DNA from: Solen grandis
Lineage: Eukaryota; Mollusca; Bivalvia; Adapedonta; Solenidae
Direction of reading: 5' to 3'
Assembly (NCBI GenBank): GCA_021229015.1
Contig: CM037785.1
Location: 3,626,350 to 3,690,349 of the forward strand
Length of the DNA: 64,000 nt
Shown here one piece after another: positions 12,125-25,000 of the stretch. Below the pieces are notes generated by a model. That model made no database searches. It worked only from the letters and a program-made list of their open reading frames with translations, and was not told the DNA's origin. A program made the position numbers and the translations under genes. How positions within the stretch are numbered: position 1 is the stretch's first letter; each line of letters opens with the position of its first letter.

Positions 12125-12345
12125 TGGGCTTAATGTCCCACTACAGTATTTCAGTCATTTTAAGACGATGCCTACTTGAGACAGATGTAGTGCTGCCACA
12201 CTGCAGTATCACGCCGTAGACATGTGGCATGATCCCAAAACCAAATCACATTATCCTGACACCAGGCAACCGTCGTGCAACTTTCCTTATTGCTGAGTGC
12301 CAAGCAAAAAAGAGCTATAACCTACCATTTTAACGATTTGGGATG
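12125..12345 (-). mobile_element. inverted SINE-like copy
   Basis: The reverse complement matches the body of the copy at 7932-8150, including ATAAGGAAAGTTGCACGACG, CCTGGTGTCAGGATAA and GGCGTGATACTGCAGTGTGG. The tRNA-like head is missing or diverged, so this is a partial copy. Confidence 0.55.
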
Positions 12346-12359
12346 TCCCGTTAACAAGT

Positions 12360-12975
12360 AGGGGGCCGGGTACCAACTCCCCGGGCCCCTGCATTTTTAA
12401 TAAGCACACGGTTTTGCAATATTTTAAGGGTAGCAAATAAATAAAAAATTATAACAATGCACAAATTAATAAAAATCAATACAAGAGGGGGATGGGAAAG
12501 GGGGGGATATTTTTAAAAAAGTTAGTGACAAATGAAAAAGGTCAAAAAAGCAGCACAGTCACAAAAAGGGGGGAGAAAAAAATAAAGCGCGGAAAATCAA
12601 AAGACGAATTAAATAATATAAAGATATAAAGGGGGAAATAGAGGGGAAAACAAAACGTTCTGTATGCCCATCACACCAACCGTAAATATGAGCAAGAAAC
12701 CGCAATAAAACAAACAAAAAAAGCACGGACCTTAGGGAAAAAGAAGCAGTAGCCAAATCATACAGGGGTTTTTTACGTTGGGACCAAATGAAAAGGTGGT
12801 GAAAAAATTTAAAAAGACTTTACCGGGGCTCGAACCCAGGGTTCAAGAACACCCTCCCACACAAAACCAAATGAGCACCAAGTCACATGCTTCAATTAAT
12901 TGTTTTTCCCAAAATCTGTACCCCGGGTACATTTTACAAAAATTGAAGCTCCCTCCTCCAAAAAAAAAAAAAATC
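12360..12975. other. low-quality sequence running into the gap
   Basis: Homopolymer-rich sequence with implausible runs. A tRNA-like B-box on the minus strand (GGGTTCGAGCCC near 12823-12836) hints at another SINE head. No gene can be supported. Confidence 0.4.
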
Positions 12976-13075
12976 NNNNNNNNNNNNNNNNNNNNNNNNN
13001 NNNNNNNNNNNNNNNNNNNNNNNNNNNNNNNNNNNNNNNNNNNNNNNNNNNNNNNNNNNNNNNNNNNNNNNNNNN
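12976..13075. other. assembly gap (100 N)
   Basis: Exactly 100 N, the usual placeholder for a gap of unknown length. ORFs called through it are artefacts. Confidence 0.98.
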
Positions 13076-16000
13076 ATATGCCTTCACAAAAAAAGGGAGG
13101 GAAAAATAATAAAAAAAACTAGAATCGCAATCGCGATATCATGGGTTTCGCAAAAGCAATTTACCTCATTTTAACGAGTCCGCATGATTCGAAAAATATT
13201 TCTTCGTTCAATGGCTTTATAAATGTTAACAGCGATCTTTCAAACACTTTTGTCGCAATGTTTAAGAAGACTTTTTACCCAAAAGAAGATTTTTGAGTAT
13301 TACCTGTCAGTTATGTAGTCACGATATCATCGGTTTTCATAAAAGCAATTCCATTCAGTTCACGAGTCGCATAAATTCGAAAAACATTTCTTCGTTAAAT
13401 TTTGCTTGTTGAACTGTTAACAGTGATCTTTCAAACGTTTCGTCGCAATGTTTAAGCAGACTTTTTACCCAAGAGAGTATTCTTGAGTATTACCTGTCAG
13501 TTATGAAATCGCGATATCATCAGTTTTCATGAAAGCAATTCCATTCAGTTCATGATCGAAATGATTCGAAAAACAATATTTTCTTCGTTCAAGGCTTGTT
13601 GAATACTGTAAACATGATCTTTCAAACTTTTTTTGTCGCAATGTATAATCAGACTTTTTACCAAGAAAATATTTTTGAGTATTACCTTCTGTTATGTAGC
13701 CCGTAAACTTAAAAACTTTTTTTATGGACTTGGGGTACGCAATGTTTTATGTGTGTTTTGCTTTATGATGGAGACAAAAACAATTGTATTCGATAAACAA
13801 CAATTGCAAATGAAAAACCCAACAGTATAATATGACACACGACAATACAATAGCCACTCAACACTATTACGAACCCAACTGTTCATTGAATTACTATCAT
13901 TTTCAGAAATATCGCATTATCTTTTTTGTGTCTTTTCAAATTGATGTCACTGAAGAATAGAATAAAAAAAAAAAAAAAGTCGCATAAAAATCAACTTCAT
14001 TTTTTTTAATTATTAATAGGATTCAAGCTAATCGCCCCCAAGCGGCAAAATGAAACCAAAACTGATTAAAATTTTACTATTAGGTACCTACAATGCAGCA
14101 AATGGTTCAAACAAGTATACAAGTCGCACTAGTCAAACATTCCTATTCCTTAAAATATCACAAGTTGAAGCATAAAAAACTGATTTACAATTGTTTCTTA
14201 AGAGGATCAAACCTTGGACTGCCGTTAAATGACCAATCAAGTCCGATCTCAAAAAAGAAACATCACATGGAAAGGGCTATTTAAGAACAAAAACTTTTGT
14301 TAATATACTTTCAATGAAATATTTTTAGTTTTTTGGGGGTATTTGGAGCCCATAAAAACACAATAATCGTTTAATATGCCCTTGGCCATTGCAATTTCTT
14401 TTTACCCTTTCAATTGTGAGGGCCCTTTCAGACATAACAATACATAACTTGTGAAAATATCATGAAGAATGAACCAAAAATAAAGTCAGGACGCCAAAAT
14501 CATGTTTTAGGAATTTTGATTTTCCTAAAATTTAGTGAAGTTTGACCATTCTAGAGGACAAAACATGTATTTCTTAAATTCGCCACCCATATATTTTGTG
14601 CGTATATGTCTTGCAAATCTTTTGCAGCAAACAGAATTCTTCTATCTGATCTCTAACAAAAAAGGATAGGTTTTTCGTAACCTACCCTCATCTGCACAGT
14701 TTTTTGCGAGGTTCGAACTTTCAACCTTCCGTTTGTAGCTCAAAAAGTTTCAGCAACTCATACCTAGAAACTATCATACTTTAGTAGGCTATCAACAAGG
14801 AATACAATGCAACAAACCGCATTTCGATCAGACTTCAACATTTTGAGTTATAAGTAGATGAGTGCTTTCAAGCTAAGCGCCCCTAGCGGCAAAATGAGAA
14901 ACAAAATTGATTAAAATTTTACCATTAGCTACCTAGCAATGCAGCAAATAGTTCAATTAAGTATACAATTCGCACTAGTCGAACATTCTATTTATTATAC
15001 ATCACATTTTGAAGCGTAAAAACTGATTTACAATTATTCCAAAAAAGGATCAAACTTTGGACTACCGTAAAATGACCAATTCAAGTCCGATCTTCAAAAA
15101 CTAACATCAATGGAAAGAGCTCTTTAAGAACTAAATTTTTTGTTCATATACTCTCAAAGAAATACTTTTAGTTTTGGAGCTAATTTGGAGCCGAATAAAA
15201 ACACAATAATCGTGAATGACCTTGACCTTTTCAATTATTTTTAAATTTTTTAATTGTGGGTCCCTTTCAAACATAACAATACATTACCTGTGAATATATC
15301 ATGAAGAATGAACCAAAAATAAAGTCAGGAGCCACAGAAAACATGTTTTTGAAACTTAAAATTTTTCCTAAAATTTAGTGAAGTTTGACCGTTTCTAGAG
15401 GACAAACCATGCATATCTTAAATTAGCCACCCCATATATTTGTGCGTATATGTCTTGCAAATCATTTGCAGCAAACAGAATTCTTCTATCGATCTCTAAC
15501 AAAAATGGATAGGTTTTTCGTACACCTACCCTCATTTGCACAGTTTTTTGCGAGGTTCGAACTTTCAACCTTCTGTAGCTCAAAATACTTTCAGCGACAC
15601 GTACCCTCGAAACCTATCATATTTTATTTGGATATCAACAAGTAACAGAATGCAAAAAACCGCATTTGAATCGGACCTCAAATAAGTGAGCTATTAGCCA
15701 TTAATAAATTTCATGCAAAACGCCCCCTACGGAAAAGTAAGACATAAATGAAAATTTTCTCACGTTAGGATCAAGTTCAAATACGTGGTAATAACTGATT
15801 AAAATTTCATACAGTGACTTTTTCTATCATGGTGATATGCCGTTCACAAAAAAAGGTTAGAAAAATAATAATAACTAGAATCGCAATCGCGATATCATCG
15901 GTTTTCGCAAAAGCAATTCCATTAAGTTCACGAGTCGCATGATTCGAAACATATTTCTTCGTTCAATGGCTTGTTTATGATTTAACAGCAATCTTTCAAA

Positions 16001-19000
16001 CACTTTTGTCGCAATGTTTAAGAAGACTTTTTACCCAAAAGAAGATTTTTGAGTATTACCTATCAGTTATGTAGTCGCGATATCATTCAAACATTCTATC
16101 CCTTATATATCACAATTTGAAGCATAAAAACTGATTACAATTATTCTAAAGAGGATCAAACTTGGACTGCCGTAAAATGACCAAATCAAGTCAGATCTTC
16201 AAAAACTAAATACCAATGGAAAGGCTATTCAAGAACTAAAAACTTTTGTTCATATACTTTCAATGAAATATTTTTTGTTTTGGAGCTATTTGGAGCCGAA
16301 AAAAAAACATAATAATAATTGGTATATGACCTTTGACCTTTGCATATTATGCTTGATTTTTTTCTATGATTTTATTTGTTTTATAAAAATGCATAAACAG
16401 TGAAATAATGATGAAGATTGAACAAAAAAAAAGTCAGGAGCAGCAAAAAAGGGGGAAAAATATGGGAATACAATTGTTTGAAAAAGGGATAAACTTTGGA
16501 CGGGGTCTTTTGATCAAATGAACCCCGATTTTAAAAAAACAAACCCCAAAGGGAAATCCTTTTCACAGACAAAATTTTGTCAAATACTTTCTAAAATATT
16601 TTTAATTTGGACTTTTTTATGCCGATATAAATAATAATAATTTAGAAAAAGACCTTGATTTCATATTATGCTTGATTTTTTTCTATGAAATATTTTTTTT
16701 ATAAAAATGCAAAAACAGTGAAATAAAATAAGATTGAACAAAAAATAAAGTCAAGCAGCAAAAAAAAGGAAACTATGGATATACAATTGTTTGAAAAAGG
16801 GGATCAAATTTTTGGACTGGGGTCATTTCATAAAAGAAGTCCAAATTTAAAAAACTAACTTTAAAGGAAAAAATTTTTTCACAGACTAAAACTTTTGTTC
16901 AAACTTTCTATAAAATATTTTAGATTTGGGAGCTATTTTTGCCGAAAAAATAAGAATAATTAGTATATAACCTTGACCTTTGCATATTATGCTTGAATTT
17001 TTTTCGTATTTATTTGTTTTAAAAAAAAGTATAAACATGAAATAAGATGAAGTTTGAAAAAAAATTAAAGTCAGAGCTGCAAATACCCGTAAAAGTCATG
17101 CTTTAAAAATGTTGTTTTTTTCGAAAATATTGGTTATTTTGACCGCGTACTGTGGACAAACCAACATTTCCAAAATCGCCACACCATATTTTTTTGTGCG
17201 TATAGTCTTGCAAATCATATCCACAGAAAAATTGTCCTATCTCATCTCTGAAAAAAAGGGATTTTTTTCGTAACCACCTTATTTCATCGTTTTTTTTCGA
17301 GATTTGAATTTTCCCAAACCTCCTGTAAAAACAAATTTTTTAATTTACGCAAAAATTGAAACGTACTATTTTTTAAGTTTCTGACAAGGAACACAATGAA
17401 AAAAAACCCATTTGAATGGGGACCTCAAATAACAGAGAAATTTAAAGCCCTTAGTCATTTTTACAAAACGCCACCTAGCCAAAACAAAAAACAAAAATAA
17501 AATTTTCTAAACGTGAGGATAAAATTTCAGATTTTAGAACAAAAGGGTAAAAAATCAGAATGTGAATTTTTTCTATAAAGGTGATATGCCTTTCACAAAA
17601 AAAGGGTTAAAAAAAAATAAAAAAAATAAAAAAAAAAAAAAAAAAATAAAACAGAAAAAGAAAATGGGTTTTCGCAAGCGAGCAAAACCAAACAAACCCG
17701 CAAAGCGGCTTTTGGTTTTCGCTTTACTTGACATAAGAGTACTGTTTCAACTGCAGACATAATTGATTGATTTTAACTTTATTCGAATATTTTGGGGTTA
17801 ATTATAAAATTAAAGCCGATCTTCAAAAAAACTAAACATCATAGAACGACCCTTTTTCCCGAACAGAATTTTTTGTTCAATACTTCTAAAAAAAATTTTT
17901 CTAGATTGAGAACTATTTTGTGCCAAAAAATAATGGGTTTTATAACGATTTTTGCATTTTTTTCATCGTTTTTTAACTATAGTTTTTTGATTTTTTAAAA
18001 TGCAAAAAAAAAGAAAAAAATGATAAGATTGAACAAAAATAAAGTCAGGACTCAAAAAAGAACCCAACATAGGGTTTTAAAAATTGTTTGAAAAAAGGAC
18101 CAAATTTTTGGACTGTGGAAATTTTGATAAAATGAAGTCCATCTCAAAAAACTAAACACCAAGGAAAGACCTTTTCACAGACAAAACTTTTGTTCATATA
18201 TTTTTCTAAAAAATTTTTTTTTTAGATTTGGGAGCTATTTTTATGCCGAAAAATAACAATTTTGGGTAATGACCTTGACCTTTGCTTTAAAAATGCTTGA
18301 TTTTTTTTCTATGATTTTATTTGTTTTAAAAAAATGCAAAACATGAAATAATGAGAAGATTGAAAAAAAATAAAGTCAGGAGCAGCAAAAAAGTGAAAAC
18401 ATATGGATATACAATTGTTTGATAAGGAGCAAAATTTGGACGTTGTCATTGAACAAATGAAGTCCGTTTTCAAAAACTAAACATTAATGGAAAGATCTCC
18501 TCACAAACAAACTTTTGTTCATATATTTTCATAAAATTTTTTTAATTTTGGGCTATTTTATGCCGATATAAAAAAAAATAATTGGTAAGACCTTCATTTT
18601 TGCATATTATTTTGTTTTTTTTTTCTATGAATTAAATTTGTTTGAAAAAAAATGCATAAACATGAAATTATGAAGATTAACAAAAATAAGTCAGGAGCAG
18701 CAAAAAAGAGAAAAAAAAAGGATAAAAAAAATTGTTTATAAGAGGTCAAATTTTTGGACTGTTTCATTTGAACAAATGAAGCCCGGGCTTAAAAAACTAA
18801 ACTTTAAATGGAAAGATCCCTCACAAACTAAAATTTTTGGTTCATAACTTTCTATAAAATTTTTTTAGTTTTGGGGCTTTTTTAGCCGATAAAATAAAAA
18901 TAATTGGTATATGACCTTGACCTTTGCATTTTATGCTTTTTTTTTTTTAATATTTTAATTTTTTTTATAAAAATGCATAACGTATATAAGATGAATTTTG

Positions 19001-22000
19001 AACAAAAAATAAAGTCAGGAGCAGCAAAAAGAGAAAACTATGGATATAAAATTGTTTGATAAGGGACAAACTTTGGACGTGGCCCTTTGATCAAATAAAG
19101 TCCGATCTAAAAAAATTTAAAAATAATGGAAGATCCCTCAAACTAAAATTTTTTTTCAATACTTTCAAAAAATATTTTTAGATTTGGACTATTTTATGCC
19201 GATAAAAAAAATAATTGGATTCCCTTTCACCTTTCTTTTAAATGTTTTTGTTTTTTTCTATAAATTTTATTTGTGTTAAAAAAATGCAAAAACATGAAAT
19301 AATGATGAAATTGAAAAAAAAAAAGTCAGGACTGCAAAAAACCTTTAAAACAGCTTTTAAAATGTTATTTTTCGAAAATATTGGTTAAAGTTTGACCGCA
19401 TCTGTGGCAAACCATGAATTTCCCAAATTCGCCACCCCATATTTTTTGTGCGTAAAGTCTTGCAGATCATATCAACAAAAAAAATTTCTTCTATCTCATC
19501 TCTGAAAAAAAGGGGGATTTTTTTGGTAACCTCCCCTTTATTTCAATTTTTTGCGAGATTCGAACTTTCACCTCCGTAGAAACGAAAGTTTTATATACGC
19601 AAATTTTTAAACCAATCATATTTTTCATTTACAAGGAACTTGTGAAAAAACCGCATTGAATCGGGGCCCACCCAAATAAGGAGATATGCTTATTAAACTT
19701 TTTTCAAAAAAACCCCCCCCTGGCGGGAAAATGAAAACAAAAATAAAAATTTATCTCGACGTAGGATCACTTAAAGTAGGGGTTTTATTACTGATAAAGT
19801 TTCAAGATGGGTTTTTTTCTAAACCTCGAGCTATCCGTTCAAAAAAGGGAAAAAAAATAAAAAAAAAAAAAAAAAAAAAAAAAAACAGAACGAGAACAAT
19901 AGTTTTCGCACAGCGATCAAAAACCTAAAAAAAAACAGAAAAAACAATGGGTTTTTCGCACTGCGAGGTGCGAAAACCTAAAAATAAAACAAGAAGAACA
20001 ATAGTTTTCGCCCAGCGATGCGAAAACCAAAAAAAAAAAAAAAAAAAATAAAACAGAAAAAACAATGGGTTTCGCACGCGATGTCAAAAACCAATAATAA
20101 AAGTTTGGAAAAGCCGAAAAAGAAAAGGGCAAATGTTTAATCGGTCCGGTGAACAAGCATCCTAAAATGCACCTCATTCCTTCAAATACGCACGCAATTC
20201 ACCTTTCAACACGGGCAGATTTCTGCGTAGGAACGTCCGGAAAGGGTAACCCCCCCCCAAACCCCCTTTCTTTTCTTATTTTCAACTTGCAATTTTCGTG
20301 ACAAGCCCTTATCCGAAAACAGAATATCTCCCATTTTGTTGAAGGAACATCTAAATTTTCAGGATTTTTTTGCACACCGTGGGCTACGCACCTGCAAATT
20401 CAACTTCAAACGTCACTTGCCGTTTTTATATGATTTTTTTAAAAATTCTTGCAAAATATGCAGACGTCATAATCCGTGCCCAAAACAAATATTCCTGCAT
20501 ATACATCATTTTCATTTTTCAGTGTCTTAATCCTGAAGAAATCAAATTTTTACCAAAGTTCTGAAACTACAGCGTTTCAATTTCGTTTTAAAAATCACTT
20601 TTTTGCCTTTTTGTCATAAATCAACCCAATTCAAACCCCCATCTTTTAAAAACTTTAAAATCACTGGGAAAAGCTCTTTAAGAACTAAAACTTTTGTTCA
20701 TATACCTTCAAAAGAAAATTTGTATTTTTTGGGGCTCTTTGGGGGGCCCAATAAAAACACAATAACTAAAAATTTACCCTTGACCTTTTTATTTTTTTTT
20801 TTAACTTTTTAATTTGGAAACCCTTTCAAAAAATAACAAACAAAAATTTTAAAATATCAAAAAAACTAAAAAAAAGTCAGGGGCGACAAAAAAAAATGTT
20901 TTTGAAAAATTTTAATTTTTTTCCCAAAATTTAGTGAAATTTGACCTTTCTAAGGGCAAACCATTCATTTTTTAAAAATTTCCACCCCATAATTTTTTTC
21001 GATATTCTTGCAAAACATTTTCAGCAAACGAACTCTTCATCTGACTCTAACAAAAATGATAGGGTTTTTTGAACCACCCTCATTTTCCAGTTTTTTTGCA
21101 GGTTCGAACATTCAACCTTCAAAGCTAAAAAATTTTTAGCGACACCTACCTCAAAATTTTTCAATTTTAAAAAGGCAACAACAAGGAACAAAAAGCAAAA
21201 AACCGCAAAATTTAATGGACCTAAAAAACGAGTTATTTGCCTTTATAAATTTATACAAAACGCCCCCCAGCGGGAAAAAGTAAACATAAAGAAAAAATTT
21301 TTTCCCAAAGTTAGGGAACATCTTCAAATACGTGGTAAAAACTGATTAAAAATTCATAAATTTGGGGTTTTCTGATCAGGAGATTTTCCGTTAACAAAAA
21401 AGGGGGTTTGAAAAATAATAAAACCAAAAACGCAATTAAATTGCGATACATCGGTTTTTTGCAAAGCAATTTACCTCATTCACGAGTCGCATGATTTGAA
21501 AAACAATTTCTTTTTTTAAATGGCTTTTGAAACTGTTAACACGATCTTTTAAACATTTTTGTCGCAATATTTAAGCAGACATTTTTTCCCAAAAGAATAA
21601 TTTTGAGTCTTTCCGTCATTAGTATCGCGAATCAAGGTTTTTACAAAACAATTCCTTTGTTCACAGTTGCAGATTCAAAAACATTTTTCTTTTAAAGTTT
21701 TTTGATACGTAACAGGAATTTTCAAATATTTTTTGTCGCAATGTTTAAGCAATTTTTACCCCTAAGAAAATTGTTGAGTATTACCTTCATTTTGTATCGC
21801 GATACATCAGTTTTCACAAAGCAATTCCTTCAAATCACGAGTCGCATGTTTTTGAAAAACATATTTCTTCTTTTAATGGCTTTTTTTAATACGTTGAATA
21901 CAGTATCTTTCAAACATTTTTGTCCAAATGTTTTTGCAGACTTTTTACCAAAAAATACTTTTAATATTACCTGTCTTTTTACAGACTTCGGGACGCAACA

Positions 22001-25000
22001 TTATATGTGTGTTGCTTTATATGACAATTTCCAAATTGTTTTCGAAAAAAAACAAATTTTCAAACGACAAAAACTAAAAATACACCACAATGCATTCCCC
22101 TTAACATTTTAACGAACTAATGTTGCATTGAATTTCTATCATTTCATAAAAATTTGATAAATTTTTTATGTTGTTTCAAATTGATGCACCAAGGGACAGA
22201 AAGCAAAAAATTTCATAAAAATCAACTTTTAAATTATTTTATAATAAAGGGGATTTTAAACCAAGCGGCTCCCTAGCACAAAATGAGTAACAAAATTGTA
22301 CAATAGGTACCTTGAAAAACGCAAATGGTTCAAACAAGTATACAAGTCACACTATCAAACAAAAATATTCCTTAATACACAACAACATAAAAAATTATTT
22401 ACAATGTTCTAAAAAGGGGCAAAACTGGGGGCTGCCCTAAAAAGACCAATCAAGTCCGATCTTTAAAAAAAAACATCACTGGAAAGGGCCTTCAAGAAAA
22501 AAACTTTTGTTCAATACCTCAATAAATATTTTTTGTTTTGGGGGCTATTTGGGGCCAAAAAACACAAAAATCGTAATATACCCTTTGACCTTTGAAAATT
22601 TTTTTTAACTTTTTAAAAATTTTGGTCCCTTTCAAAAAATAACAATACATTCATTGAAAAAAACATGAGGAATGAAAACCCAAAAATTAAAACAGGAGCG
22701 ATAAAAAACCTGTTTTTGAAACTTTAACTTTTCCTAAAATTTTGTGAAGTTTTACCGTTTTCTAGAGGACAAACCCTCATTTTTTAAATTTGCACCTCAA
22801 TATTTGTGCGTAATGTCCTGCAAAACATTGCAGCAAACAAAATTTCTACATTCAACGAAAATGGATAGGTTTTTTTGTACACATACCCTCATCGCACAGT
22901 TTTCTGCGAGGTTTTGAACTTTTAACCTTCCGTTGCTAGCTCAAAAAGTTTCAGCCACCTACCTAAAAAATCATATTTTTTTTAGGGTATAAAAGGGAAA
23001 ATAAGCAATAAAAAGCCTTTGGGTCAGCTTTAAATTTTTGAGTTATAAGTAGAAGAGTGCTTTCAAGCTTTGCGCCCCCTACGCAAAAAAAAACAAATTT
23101 ATAAACTTTTACCCTTAGTACCTACAAGCACAAATAGTTCAACCAAAACAAGTCGCACAAGTCCCCAAAAATTCATTTTTTATATATCACTTTGAAGCAT
23201 AAAACGGTTTTACAATTATTCCCAAAAAAAGGGTCAAACTTTGGACGCCGTAATATACCCAAACAATTTCCCATCTTTAAAAAATTTAAACCCACTGGAA
23301 AGACTCTTCAAAACTAAAACTTTTTTACATATTTCAATTAAATATTTTTAGTTTTGGACATTTTTTGGGCCCAATATAAACACAATTACGTAATAAGACC
23401 TTACCTTTGCGTTTATTTTTTAAAATTTTTTTAAATTTTAAGCCCTTTAGAAGTTAACAAAACATAACTTTGAAAATTTTATGAAAATAAAACCCAAAAA
23501 ATAGTCAGGGGTACAAAAAACAGTTTTTAAAATTTTTTTTTTTCCTAAATTTTAGTGAAGTTTGACCGTTTCTTAAGGGGAAACCATGCATTTCTTAAAT
23601 TCGCCACCCCATATTTTTTTGGGGTATAGCTTGCAAATCATTGCGCAAACAAAATTTTTCTATCGTTCTACAAAAAAGGGTAGTTTTTCGTCACCTACCC
23701 TCATTTGCCAGTTTTTTGCGAGGTCGAACATTCAAACCCTTTTGTACTCAAAAATTTCACGACACCACCAACCCAAACCTACTATTTTTTTTGGCTATCA
23801 ACAAGGAACAAATGAAAAAACCGCTTTGAATCGGCCCAAATAACTTTATTAGCCATTTTTTTCATTTCATACTAAACCCCCCAGCGGGAAAAGAAAAAAA
23901 TAAAAGGAAATTTTCTCAAAGTAGGATCATCTCAAAACTGGTAAAACTGATTAAAATTTTATAAAAGTGGCTTTTCTGATCACGGAATTTTCCGTTAACA
24001 AAAAAGGGTTTTGAAAAATAATAAAAAAAAAAAAAAAAACGAAAAAAACAATAGGGTTTTCGACTGGAGGTGCGAAACCTAACGAATCGCAATCGCGATA
24101 TCTCGGTTTTCGCAAAAGCAATTCCATTCATTCACGAGTCCAAATTCAAAAATATTTTTTCATTCAAAGGTTTTTAAAAGTTAACAGCGTCTTTTAAAAA
24201 ACTTTTTTCGCAATGTTTTAGCAACTTTTTTCCCCAAAAAAATATTTTTGAGTTTACCGTCATTATGTATCGCGATATAATTTTTCACGAAAACAAATTT
24301 CCTTCAGTTACGATTGCATGATTCGAAAAAAATTTTTTTCGTTCAATGGCTTGTTGATACTTTAACGTGTCTTTTAAAACATTTTGTCGCAATGTTTAAG
24401 CAGACTTTTTACCCAAAAGAATATTGTTTATTTACCTGTCAGTTTTTTTAGTCGCAATCAAACAATTTTCACGAAACAATTCCCTTTTATCACGAGTCGC
24501 AGTTTCAAAAAAAAAATTTTTTTCGTTCAAGGCTTGTTGAATACTGTTAACATGACTTTCAAACATTTTGTTCAATGTTTGCAACTTTTTCCCCAAAAGA
24601 AAACCTTTTTTGTATTTCCTGTCTGTTAGTATCGCAAAATTAAAACCTTTTTACGACTTTTGGACTGCAACGTTAAATGTGGTGTTGCTTTATGAGGCGC
24701 AACACAATGACTCGAAAAAAAAGATTCAAAAGACAATAACACCGACAAAATATACAACTCAACACATTCAGACTAATGTTTACATTTAAATTTTATCATT
24801 TTTAGAAATAACGCTTTGATTTTTAGTGTTTTTTTTCAAATTTAGTACCAAAAAACAGAAGCAAAAAAAAAATTGCATAAAAACAGACTTCAATTATTTT
24901 TTTATAAAGAGTGATTTTAAGCCAAGCGCCCCCTAGCGGCAAAACGAAAACAAAATTGAGTAAATATTTTTTATTGGGGACCTAGCAATGCACAATGGTT

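Noticed and set aside
12815..12860. A tRNA gene on the minus strand
   Set aside because: Only a B-box-like GGGTTCGAGCCC is recognisable; no cloverleaf can be formed, so a SINE remnant is more likely.
12778..13122. ORFs spanning the first N gap
   Set aside because: Their middle is unknown sequence and both flanks are low-quality repeats.
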